In this document: in pieces, positions 54,790-64,000 of the stretch
How positions within the stretch are numbered: the stretch's first letter is position 1
Layout of the letters: every line of letters starts with the position of its first letter
NCBI RefSeq assembly: GCF_023065955.2
Contig: NW_026623008.1
Coordinates: forward strand, 873,001-937,000
Reading direction: 5' to 3'
DNA from: Ursus arctos
Lineage: Eukaryota > Chordata > Mammalia > Carnivora > Ursidae
DNA: 64,000 bases
The notes under the pieces: model-generated
Told to the model about the DNA's origin: nothing
Databases searched by the model: none
What the model saw: the letters and a program-made list of their open reading frames with translations, nothing else
Translations under genes and position numbers: made by a program

Positions 54790-55370
54790 CCCACAGAGGG
54801 ATATGAGAAGTTGGAGACAGTTAACAATAATTGAAATTAAGTGTGTTGACACCAAAAGCAAAAGCAACAAAGGAAAACTAAACAAGTGGGACTACATCAA
54901 ACCAAAAAGCTTGTGCACAGCAAAGGAAACCATCCACAAAATGAAAAGGCAACCTACTGAATGGGAGAAAATATTTGCCAATCATGTATCTGGTAAGGGG
55001 TTAATATCCAAAATATATAAAGAACTCACACAACTCCATAGCAAACAATCCAAACAATCCGAATAAGAAATGGGCAGAGTATCTGAGTAGACGTTTTCCC
55101 AAGGACGACAGAGACATACAGATGGCCAACAGGTACCTTAAAAGATGCTCAGTCTCACTCAGCACCAGGGACACGCAGATCAAAACCACAAGGAGCTATC
55201 GCCTCACACCTGCTAGAATGGCCACCATCAAAAAGACAAGGACTAACAAGAGTTGACAAGGATACAGAGAAAGAGGACCCTTGTGTGCTTTTGGTGGACA
55301 TGTAAATTGATGCAGGTCCTATAGAAAACAGTGTAAAGGTTCTTCAAAAAATTAAAACTAGAACTACCTT
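54790..55370 (+). mobile_element. L1 ORF2 end fragment, forward
   Basis: Clear L1 tracts: AACTAAACAAGTGGGACTAC, ACCAAAAAGCTTGTGCACAG, ATGAAAAGGCAACCTACTGA, ATATCCAAAATATATAAAGA. The frame is broken. It ends where the LTR-like element begins. Confidence 0.9.
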
Positions 55371-56275
55371 GAATCTCAGTCAAGGTAGCTTTGTAATGCC
55401 AAGGTCAGGGTCCTGGTTGGGAAAACCTCGACACATGCAATGGGGATATCTGGGAGATGCCCCTAAAAATTTTGGTTCCCTAGACTTTTCTGAAACATCA
55501 GAGAGTGCAAAGGTTGCCCACCCCTAACCCCTAAGGGAAACACCAGGACTCCCCTCTTATGGGAAGATACTGTAGAGGTTTCAAAAACAAGGCGACAAGG
55601 TCCCTTTCAGTATCTGCACCCTCACGCGTCCCGGTTGCCAGGCTGGCAACTAGGAATAAGCTGTAGCATAGCCTCATTAAATACATGCTCGACATGGTAA
55701 GAAAGAAAATTGTATGAAAATAACAGAAAGCCTCACTAAAATGTAGTTGGGAGGTCTGGTGTGTGCAGGGGGTGCTCTCAGGCCCTACCACTCCTCATCA
55801 ACTGCTGACCCAAAAGAAGAGAGGGACCCTGCAGGTGGATGTGACTTCACTACACCAGCAGGAAGAAAAAAGGCTTTCCTCATCTGCCCAGCAACAGCCC
55901 AGCCAATGAGAGACAGTCACACTTTAGCCACTGAGAGACAGTCACAATTTGGCCAATGAAAAACTGTCACAACTTAGCCAATGAGAGACTGTCACAGCCC
56001 AGCCAATGAGAGACTGTCACAGCCCAGCCAATGAGAGACTGTCACAGCCCAGCCAATGAGAAAGCACTATACTTAAAACTCTTAGTTTGCTCCAGTGGAC
56101 TTTGCTTACAACCACCCTTCCACGATAAAAAAAAGCCTTCCTTTCCTTTGTTCTCTGAACTCACTGATGGTTTTGCTGTGGCTTGCTTGTGTAGGTTGTA
56201 ATTCTCTTTTATTCCCAAATAAACCCATCTTTTGCTGGTAAAAGAACTGGAAGTTTTATTTTTAAGGCTAGCAGG
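55371..56275 (+). mobile_element. Solitary LTR-like element with tandem CCAAT repeats
   Basis: Inferred LTR of an old endogenous retrovirus. It carries a CCAAT-bearing tandem repeat (55898-56062), a late AATAAA signal (56217-56222) and a T-rich end. No gag, pol or env frame was identified next to it. Borders are approximate and the family is not assigned. Confidence 0.5.
55898..56062 (+). repeat. 25-bp tandem repeat, about seven units with CCAAT boxes
   Basis: The unit AGCCAATGAGAGACTGTCAC plus AGCCC is repeated about seven times. The last three or four copies are nearly identical, the first ones diverged. Most units keep CCAAT, the binding site of NF-Y, so the tract could act as a promoter or enhancer module. 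Confidence 0.9.
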
Positions 56276-56475
56276 GGCTATATGCCAAAGGAGCTGCAAG
56301 AATTAGCGGGCACGTGTCGGCGGTGGAATGGATTTGGAGGGTGCAAGATCACAGGGCAAACGTGGGACTATAAAAGGGAGAGTTTGTTGACGTGGGGCAT
56401 TCTCTCAGGATATGGGTTTAATACCCTGGCAAGGACCCCAGAGGATGTGAAATTTGCTGCCAAAGTGGCTGAAAA
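56276..56475 (+). other. Unassigned open stretch after the LTR-like element
   Basis: Bases 56282-56470 are open and read like protein (GYGFNTLARTPEDVKFAAKV). I do not recognise the family. It may be a retroelement internal piece or a processed pseudogene scrap; it merges into L1M sequence near 56480. Confidence 0.3.
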
Positions 56476-56479
56476 TCTT

Positions 56480-58025
56480 CCAAGCTTGATGAAAACGATA
56501 AGCCCACAGATCCAAGATGCTGAACAAACCTCGAGCAGAATAAATACAGGAAACATAGTACAGGCACGTAATCAAATTGGTGAAAATGAGAAATAAAGAA
56601 AAACTCTTTAAATCACTCCGAGAACAGACACATTTCACATAGAGCAACAAAGAAATGCCAGGAATCTTTTTGAGAGAAACCTTTCAAGCCAGAGACAATG
56701 CAGCGACAACTTGAAAACACTGGAAAGAAAAAAAAAGAAAATCAAACAGAAACCACGGATCATCTAAACTCTGTACCCAGAGAAAACAGCTTCAGAAAAT
56801 TTTATGGTATGTTAATTATATCTCAAAAAAGTTGTTATTAAAAATTTTTTAAACGAAGGCAAGCCTCTGCTTCTGGCTGGGATGGAGTAATAGAGACAGA
56901 TTTACATTCCTGCCTGAAACGACTAAAAAACTGAACAAAATACACATGTGCAGAATGACACCAGTTGTGAGATTAGTGGACACCAGGGGACTGAGGACAA
57001 TGATCCCTGAGAGATGGGAACAGATTAGGTGAGGATCCCACCTTACTGCCTGGAGAAAGCTCCCAGGCCACTTCTCAGGGAACGGGGACCAGGCAGAACA
57101 TGAGCCATAAAGGAAAATTGGCAAAATGGATCTCGTCAAGATTGAAAGCTTGAGCTCTTGAAGAGTTACTTTGAAGAAAAATGAACAGACAAGCCCCAGA
57201 CCGGAAGGAAGTATTTGCAGGATATACATCCAAAGAAGGACTTCTGTCTACAACACACCAAGAGCCCTCAAACTCAATAAGAAGGCCAACAATCTCATTT
57301 TACAATATTGACAAAAGGGACGCCTTGGTGGCTCGGTTGAGTGTCCGACTCTTGGTTTCGGCTCAGGTCATCATCTCAGGGTTATGAGTTCAAGCCCTGC
57401 ATCAGGCTCCACGCTCGGCTGGGAGTCCGCTTGAGATTCTGTCCCTCTGCCCCTCCCCTTGCTCTCTCTCCCTCTCAAATAAATAAATAAATCTTCAAAA
57501 GAAAAAAAGAAAATATTGCCAAAAGATTCAAACAAGCGCGTAAAGAGGGGCTCGGTGTCATAAGCCATTAAGAAAATGTACATGAAATCCACAATGAGAT
57601 GTCTATGATAGTTACAAAGATGGCCAAAATTAAAGACTTATAAGCAAGCGTTGATTAGAAGGCAGAGCCACTTAAAATCTCGTCCGTTGCTGGTGGGAAT
57701 GCGACATGGTACAGCCACACTGGAATTCAGCTTGGTAATTTCCTGTAAACCTACGTTCCCCTTAAAATCCCATAATCCTACAACCAGGTATTTATTCACA
57801 GAAAATGAGAACCTGTGTCCACACAAAGACTTGCACTTGAGTGTTTGAAGCAGCTCGACTCCTAATAGACAGTAACTGGGTACAACTCAAATGTCCGTCA
57901 GCAGGTGGGTTTAAGCAACTGGGGTGGATTCGTGCAATGCAGCACTGCTCGGCAGTAAGAAATGAACTTCTTATCCATGCCACCACGTGAATGAATCTCA
58001 AACGTATTATACTAAGTGAAAGGAT
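56480..58025 (+). mobile_element. Old L1M fragments, forward
   Basis: L1M-like tracts include CCACAGATCCAAGATGCTGA (56505), CTCTGTACCCAGAGAAAAC (56770), GATATACATCCAAAGAAGG (57219) and GTTGCTGGTGGGAATGCGAC (57685). A SINE interrupts at 57312-57510. No intact frame. Confidence 0.75.
57312..57510 (+). mobile_element. Can-SINE, forward, old type
   Basis: Head GGGACGCCTTGGTGGCTCGG, CTCTTGGTTTCGGCTCAGG, CT-rich end, AAATAAATAAATAAATC. Flanks AATATTGACAAAAGG and AATATTGCCAAAAGA fit a target duplication. Confidence 0.88.
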
Positions 58026-58029
58026 TCTG

Positions 58030-58440
58030 TATCAGTCACTCATCTCTGTGTAACGAGCGGCCACAAGACACAGCAGACCAAAACAACACACTTAACTCAC
58101 AGCTTTTGTGGGTCAGGGTCGGGTCCCCAGCTCTGCCTCTCACGAAGTTGTAGCCAAGATATTGGCCAGAGCCACAGTCATCTTGGGGTTCACAGGGGTC
58201 GGGTTGCACTCTCCAGCTCGCGCTGGCTGCGGTGGGCATCAGCTCCTCGCTGTCTGCCGGACCAAGGCCCCGGTTTCTGGCCTGGTGACCAAGGCCCCGG
58301 TTTCTGGCCTGGTGAACCTCTCTCTTCGTGAGCTCTCGACATGGCAGCTGGCTTGTCAGAGTGAGCAGAGTGGAGTGCTAGCAAGACTGGTCTTTTACAG
58401 GCTGACCCTGGGCGTGATGTCTTGTCACCTTTGAGGTATC
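58030..58440 (+). mobile_element. Unassigned old interspersed repeat
   Basis: The start (CTGTGTAACGAGCGGCCAC, AACAACACACTTAACTCACA) looks like a common mammalian repeat of the kind seen at 47 kb. It includes the 27-bp duplication at 58260-58313. Confidence 0.35.
58260..58313. repeat. 27-bp direct tandem duplication
   Basis: GACCAAGGCCCCGGTTTCTG plus GCCTGGT occurs twice head to tail, 58260-58286 and 58287-58313, with no mismatch. Recent by its identity. Confidence 0.97.
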
Positions 58441-58804
58441 ATTGCAATGAGTCGCTAGGTCCAGATCCCACCCCAGGGAATGCCCGACACCAGGAGGCAG
58501 GGGTCACCAGGAGCCGTCTTAGAAGGCCGCCGGCACCAACTTCGCACCGTGGGATTCCGTTTATATTCTACTTTAGAAAAGCAAAACTAAAGCAACAGAA
58601 AGCAGATGCTCATGGCTACTTGGGACCAGGCCTGGGGTCTGACCACAAAGGGGCAGGAGGGAACATTGTAAGATGGTAGACATGTGTAATGCTGGCTGTG
58701 GCCCATTAAACCCATGAAACTGTATACTTAAAATTGGTGAGCTTTATTGTATATAAATTATATGTCAACAAAGCTGATATAAAGTGAAATAAAATAAAAA
58801 CCTA

Positions 58805-59462
58805 GATCCAGGCCACAACCTAAAAGGCCATGCATAACCTGACCTGGACCCCGCCTGCCTTACTCTGCTATCCTTTCCCACTCCCTACATCACAGCCCAC
58901 ACTGGCCTGGCTTTGCCTCTTTTTGAACTTGCTCGTTCATGCCAGCCACAGGACTTTCTTTCTTTAAAAAAAACATTTAAAAAAAATTAAAGTAATCTCC
59001 ACACCCAACGTGAGGCTCAAACTCACAACCCCAAGACCAAGAGTCACATGCTCTTCTGACTGAGGACTGAGCCAGACAGGTGCCCCAGGACCTTTGCACT
59101 TTCTGTTCTCTCTCTGAAACAGTTACCTGGCTCTTGATGTGGCTGGCTTTTTCTCCAGGAGGGATAGGATATAATTCAATTTCAGCTCAAATATTGCCTC
59201 ATAGTAAGGTCTTTCCTGACTACCCTAAGTGCCCCCCCAGCACAATTACTCTATTATTTTTGTCTTGCCTACATTCCTTCACAGCCTGTATTTCATCTGA
59301 AACGATGGTTCATTTACTCACTGATTGTCCATCTTCCCCTTTCTAGAAGGTGAGCTAGTGGGGATGGGGACCTTTTATATGCTTTTCACACCCACTGTCT
59401 AGACCAATACTTAGCACATAGTAGGATGAGTAATCCATTAATATTTGTTAAATGAATATTGA
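58805..59462 (+). mobile_element. L2 3' end split by a reverse SINE
   Basis: Good match to the L2 3' end: ACCTGACCTGGACCCCGCC, CCACACTGGCCTGGC, GACCTTTGCACTTTCTGTTC, TTTCAGCTCAAATATTGCC, TTAGCACATAGTAGGATGAG and TTTGTTAAATGAATA. The SINE piece at 58956-59087 interrupts it. Confidence 0.82.
58956..59087 (-). mobile_element. Short Can-SINE variant (reverse)
   Basis: A-rich/T-rich tail, CTCCACACCCAACGTGAGGC, AAGAGTCACATGCTCTTC and ending ACAGGTGCCCC. It lacks the GA-rich body, as does the copy at 53271. The word CAGGAC(T/C)TT on both sides marks the target site. Confidence 0.85.
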
Positions 59463-62400
59463 TCTGCGTGGGGACTTCACCCGAGGAAGTCTAATGAAGG
59501 TAATCAAATGTCAAGTATGAAAAAGGTTACTGTTTCTATTTGTCTGACATCCTGCCCAGAGGGTCAGCATCGAGGACAAGAGGGCGAAGAGGGAACCTGA
59601 CGTCCTCCTGTCACACGGTTTGGGGAGCAGCCTTATCCTGGCTGGTGGCGGGGACCGCCCTCCCCCGCAGTTCCCTGAGAGTCTCCCTGCGGTTGATTCA
59701 GCCCCACCCCCATCCAAAATAGATGTTTTCCTCACTTGACTGACAGCCTTTTTGTCAGGAATGCTAATTTGTGTTTACTGTTTTCTTTCACGTGAAAGAA
59801 TTCAAATCACTACTTTAAAAACATAAGACAGGAGAATAGAATTCTGGCTTCTCCGCATTAAATATGACCAATTGTACTGGAACGTCTGTTTGACTGGTGT
59901 AGAAATAACTCTCCGAGTGGCCAAGTCTGATGTTTACTGGTTCTCAGGGCCTTGGTTCCTGAGAACAGCATGGCGGTAAGCCCTACTTCCTGTCAGCCCG
60001 CCCTTGGTCTAAGTAGACAGGCAACCTCGGGCGCTTGCAAGTAGTTTGCGTTTGATCCTTTCTGCCAAGTTCCTTCTGCTTCTCAAATGAATGGATTCCA
60101 TCTGAAAATCACAGCATTAATAATTACAGCCTAAGAAAGTCTCTTAAGCTCAAGAATATTCTTCTGTGTCACTGCTATTTCTCTCCCCAGGAAAATAATA
60201 CAGCAACCTCACAAATATATCAGGCAGGGATTTTAAATTTAGCTGGTGCTGCTTCCCCTCCCAGATCCCTATGACTCACCTCTACCTCCCGGGGCCCATC
60301 CTGCTGCTGGCATGTATGCTGGCCAGCTCTCCGCCCAAGCCTCAGACTTGGTGCCATCCCTTCCCGTTGGCTGTGAGCACCGGGCAAAGCGATTACCCAA
60401 AAGGTAAATGGTACAAAAAGGCTGCAGGCCGATGACCTCAAGAATCTAACAGACCAGCAGAGCATCCGTTTCTAGTTTTTCCAGATGCAGCTTAGGGCTG
60501 CTGTGCAGGGTCCCAGGGAAGTGCTGTCGGTGACTCCCAGGGACTACCCAAGGAAGGTGGAGTTTCCATACCTCCCAGGACCAAATGCACGACTGTCCTG
60601 CTCAGTGCCATATGGGGAGAGCATAATGCCTCCCCGCACTAAACAGGAGAAAGAGCACGCCCTCACGCCCCGAACTTGAAACTGGACGGCTCTGCTTGGG
60701 TCCTGCCTACGGAGAATCCACCATGTCAAATAAGCCAAAAGGGACGCCACGGATGAGTTAAGTCGACCTATGGGGACCAAATGCCTTAGGTTTGAAATTT
60801 GAGTTCCTTTTTCATCCTCATTCCCCTGGTCTGGTAGCAGGCCTCCTGTTCTGTGCTCTCAGTGGTACCAAGAAAGGGGCTGGGTTGTCTGGGCGACGGG
60901 GAAAGGGCACAGATCTCATCTGAGATGGACAGCCTTCCGCTGCAGAGATCCTTCTTCTTAAGGATTTTGAAAGTTTCACCCAAGTCCTACTTGGAGGGGT
61001 GGGTTCTCCCTCTCCCCTCAAAAAGTAACAGGTGTGGAATTAACATGGGGAACGACGTACAGTGTTTTCCAAGGAAGGGAGGTGGCTTGACCCAGACTTC
61101 TAAATGGGGGAGCATTTCCCGATCCTGAAAGCGAGGGGACAACTGGCCGGTTCTGTGTCACAGGCACAGATGCTCCTGTATCCTGGGGCTTGCTCCAGCC
61201 CCGCGGCGGCCAGCCACCCAGAACCAAGGGCCTGGTTTCCGGATCTTTGCTGGGGCCACCCAGAATTGGCTCTCTCTGTTCTGGGGCAGCTGGAGCTGGT
61301 CTGAATGGGGCTGAAGATGGAAAAGGGGACACTGCCTGGTTATGTCCAGAAGTGGCCGCAAACTAATTCTCGAAAAACTTGAAGAAGGAATAATGAAAAC
61401 CCCATTCTTCAGATCCAGACAAACCAATTAGGGACAATATAGACCTGCACTGGAGCTCGCAGATTCAGGGGAAGAAAGTAAAGCATTTTGACTGACGGTC
61501 ACGGAACATCCTGGTGATCTCGGACTGAGCTTCTGCTATGGGAACCTGTGCCAGGTGCGCCGATCGCAGGTGGGATGTGCGAGCAGGTGACTTCTTTACC
61601 TCTTTGTCTCTTTGTGGCTGTTGAAAGCCTGCTTGCCTCCAGGGCTTGAGGAGGAAGAGGCAAGTCGATGCCACCAAATACCCAGAGCTATGGCTAAACA
61701 CCTGTCCAGCATCTCTGCGGGGAAAGGCTAAGGTTAATTTAATGCCTCAGGTAATAGAGGCAAGTGAAGAAAATAGCAGCCGACTCCGGTTCGCCCTGAA
61801 CTAATTGAGTCAAGTGATTTGAGGTCAACGCTATTTCTCAGAGGCTGTCAGCACCTGGACCTTCTCAAATATTCAAAGGAGAGTGACAGTGAGCACAGCG
61901 TGGTTGCCTGGACCAGCACAGAGATCAGAGCTTGGGACTGAAAGACAGAAACTCCAGAGCAGTAAACGGGCTCATTTTGCCGGCTTTTGGAGACCGAGCT
62001 GTGTACTCTCCTACATTTATTAAGCACCCATTATATGCTGGAGGCGTAGACATGAGGGACGCTGAAGAAGCAGGCAGACAAGACCCCTGTTCTAGCAGGG
62101 AACATTAGCGATACTGGTGGACACTGGCAGCTCTACTCTCTGCCAGTCACGCTCTGGGCACTTGCTGGAGGGTTAACTCGTCACTCTCCCACAAACGTGT
62201 GCAGAAGCATACACAGGAAAGAGGCCCTGAGGCCCCGAGGCTTGTCCAGAGCACACGCGCATCCACGCAGCGTGGGAACACGCTGAGATCAGTGCTTCCA
62301 TACCCAAAGGCGCCTGGGAGGACCCTCGAAAGAAGGCATTTACGCTAAGACCTGACTGGCTTTCTTAGCACCCATTCCTGCCTTTAGGAAAGAAAGCTGG

Positions 62401-63129
62401 GAACCAGCCCTATCCTTAGGTACTTGGCATTCAAGACTGGGCTGGAAATTCCCAGGAGCAAAGCCCTGTCTATCGGCCCCTGCTCTGTCCAACCTCTGCA
62501 GGCTTAACCCACTCCAGAACACGTTTGCCCATTGTTAGGTGTTTTCATGAAAATTCACTTTCTATTGTCAGCTGGTATCGAGTCCAGAAGTGAGCAAATG
62601 AGACCAAACAATGATAAAAGTTTTTTTGAGGAAAACTGCACAGAGCTTTATGTTGAAAAGAATTAAAATAGAAAATGCTCAAGGCCTTAACTTTCTCAGC
62701 TCGTTGTGGGGTGCAGAGGGTGGATGTCACCCTTGTTACAGCCCAGCCATCCGCAGTGCCCTTCAAAGGGGTGCGGACAGGTATGACGAAGCCTGATCAG
62801 GCCAGAGGAGAAGTCACTGCATCCCGTGACCAGGACCTCGGCGGGCCGGCGATGGAGCAGCCCCATGGCCCACCTCCCTCCTCCCTCCCCGTCAGGCCCT
62901 CCGACGGTGGGCAGAGCTGCTCTGCCAGGTGATCGCTCCGACTCTGTATCTGTTCTGCCAGAAGTGCGAGGGGTTTGGAAGGAGCTGCTGGTGGTGGGGG
63001 GGTCCTCGCCCAGGAGCCGGTGAACGCTGCAGGAACGCTAGCCCCCTCCCCGCGCCGCGCTCCTTAACTGCGTGAACCAGGTGCCCGGGACCTGTGACCC
63101 CCACAAACAGCCCCGGGGACCAGGTTCGC
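59463..63129. other. Intergenic sequence upstream of GABRD
   Basis: Largely free of SINEs and recent L1, unlike the rest of the window. Bases 62010-62260 look like a reverse MIR (ATTTATTAAGCACCCATTAT). No exon was identified on either strand. Low repeat density next to a brain-expressed gene is compatible with regulatory sequence, but no element can be named. Confidence 0.45.
62010..62260 (-). mobile_element. MIR-like fragment (reverse)
   Basis: ATTTATTAAGCACCCATTAT followed by ATGCTGG fits the reversed MIR 3' end. The part from 62125, with GGGTTAACTCGTCACTCTCC, fits the next segment less well. Confidence 0.5.
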
Positions 63130-63660
63130 CGCGCCCGTCTGTCTGCTGGCTCCTGGCCGGGCAGCGAGAGGCAGCGTCCAGGCGGGTCGTGGGCCTGGGT
63201 CGCCTCCCAGGCAGCAGTGCTGCGGTGGGGGAGTGCCGGACCCTCGGGGAGGGGGGCGCGGCTAGGCGGGGCGGGAGCTGGAGGCGGGGCGCTGCTGCGT
63301 GGCTCAGGGGTGGGGAGGAATCCGCGCGGCTCCGGAGTGCGGCCCGGCTCGGCGGCAGGTGGGGGCGGACGGGCGGGGCGGCAGGGGGGCGGCCCGGTTC
63401 GGGGCGGGGCGGGCTCCGGGTTCCGCGCTCCGTCCGCCCTCGCGCTCGCGCCGCGCGCCCTCCCGCTCCCGCCCAGCCCGTGCCGCTACTGCGGCCGCCG
63501 GAGAAGCAACTTCTCGAGCGCCCGCGACCGGCGGGACCCCGGCGCCACCCCCGGTCCAGCGCCGAGCGCCGAGACCATGGACGCGCTGGCTTGGCTGCTG
63601 CCTCCGCTCCTGCTGCTCTGCGCGCAGCAGCACCGCGGCACTAGGTAAGCGAGCCGGCGT
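63130..63660 (+). promoter_or_regulatory. GABRD: GABRD CpG island promoter with GC boxes
   Basis: This is very GC-rich, CpG-dense sequence directly upstream of the GABRD start codon. GC boxes (GGGCGG core) occur at about 63266-63274, 63283-63290, 63371-63381 and 63401-63413. No TATA box was found near them. This is a TATA-less, Sp-factor type promoter; the exact start site is not visible. Confidence 0.75.
63577..63644 (+). CDS. GABRD: GABRD exon 1: signal peptide of GABA-A receptor delta subunit
   Basis: GABRD codes the delta subunit of extrasynaptic GABA-A receptors, pentameric chloride channels that carry tonic inhibition in neurons. The ATG at 63577 has a strong context (GAGACC-ATG-G). 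The exon codes MDALAWLLPPLLLLCAQQHR-GT plus two bases of an Arg codon, a hydrophobic signal peptide that agrees closely with the human N-terminus as I remember it. The donor is TAG|GTAAGC at 63645. Only this 68-nt coding part is in the window; mature-chain exons lie to the right. Long open frames over the same region are GC-rich artefacts. CFAP74 lies upstream on the opposite strand, as in human 1p36.33. Confidence 0.93.
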
Positions 63661-64000
63661 CCGTGCTGCTCCCGGGGTCGCCCTCGGTGGGGAGTACCCT
63701 CGGTCTTCATCCCCACCCCCCATCCCCCGTGTCTATCTACCCCCCCCCCGTCTTTATCTCCTCGGTCGACTCTCGTCTTCATCCCCCAATGTCCACCCCC
63801 ATCTCCCCGCTAGGACTCTCCCCGCCTCCCCCGCCACCCCGTCTCCCCCGCGGGCGCTTCTCTCCGGACTCACCGCGCCGCTGCCCTTGGGGCACGGGCC
63901 GTGGCCGCCCCAGCTCCTGCCGCCCCGGGTGCTGTCCGCCGTCCCGGTGCTGAACCAGCGCCGCATGGGGGGACGAGGGCGTGGGAGATGCTCCCATTTC
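63645..64000 (+). other. GABRD: Start of GABRD intron 1
   Basis: After the GTAAGC donor the sequence turns C/T-rich (many CCCC, ATCCCC and CACCCCC runs) and stays GC-rich to the window edge. No further exon is visible. Confidence 0.7.

Noticed and set aside
63072..63648. 184-190-residue frames spanning the GABRD promoter
   Set aside because: One includes the true GABRD start in frame, but the ATG at 63577 with its signal peptide matches the known N-terminus. The upstream part is 5' UTR or promoter sequence.

Overview
This window is mammalian nuclear DNA, almost certainly from a caniform carnivore of the bear/seal/weasel group. The basis is the many tRNA-Lys-derived Can-SINEs, whose heads read GGCGCCTGGGTGGC and whose bodies are CT-rich with A-tails. 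The head variant seen most often (ending CTTCGGCTCAGGGCG) is the one I associate with bears and pinnipeds rather than dogs. Carnivore-type L1, old L1M, L2 and MIR fragments, introns with GT/AG borders and two CpG islands agree with this. Nothing bacterial or viral is present apart from old, decayed retroelement copies.

Two protein-coding genes can be read. The 5' part of CFAP74 lies on the minus strand. CFAP74 is a cilia and flagella protein of the central-pair C1d projection. I rebuilt 16 consecutive coding exons from the start codon at 39951 down to 8371. All splice sites are GT/AG, all phases join, and together they give 2097 nt, or 699 codons. The rest of the gene must lie to the left of the window. 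A GC-rich CpG island at about 49.47-50.33 kb is the probable CFAP74 promoter, with a likely non-coding first exon ending at 49681. At the right edge, on the plus strand, is exon 1 of GABRD (GABA-A receptor delta subunit), which codes the signal peptide (63577-63644) inside a second CpG island. The divergent CFAP74/GABRD order matches human 1p36.33.

Layout: 1-6.2 kb is an antisense L1 nested in an older antisense L1, with SINEs. 6.2-40 kb is CFAP74 exons and repeat-rich introns. Intron 5 holds a 33-bp minisatellite (28.84-29.96 kb). Intron 1 holds about 3.5 kb of degenerate CACCT/CATCT/CACCA pentamer satellite (35.9-39.4 kb). 40-49.5 kb is the 5' region of CFAP74 with LINE, SINE and LTR-like debris. 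50.3-63.1 kb is intergenic and holds a nested transposon stack, an LTR-like element with tandem CCAAT repeats, and an L2. 63.1-64 kb is the GABRD promoter and exon 1.

The two genes share no pathway: one is a motile-cilium structural protein, the other a neuronal extrasynaptic chloride channel subunit. The observations most worth checking are in the CFAP74 introns. A SINE insertion duplicated the exon 3 splice donor. On the CFAP74 sense strand the intron 1 satellite is a long array of AGGTGAG donor-like motifs. A 20-G tract begins eight bases into intron 5.
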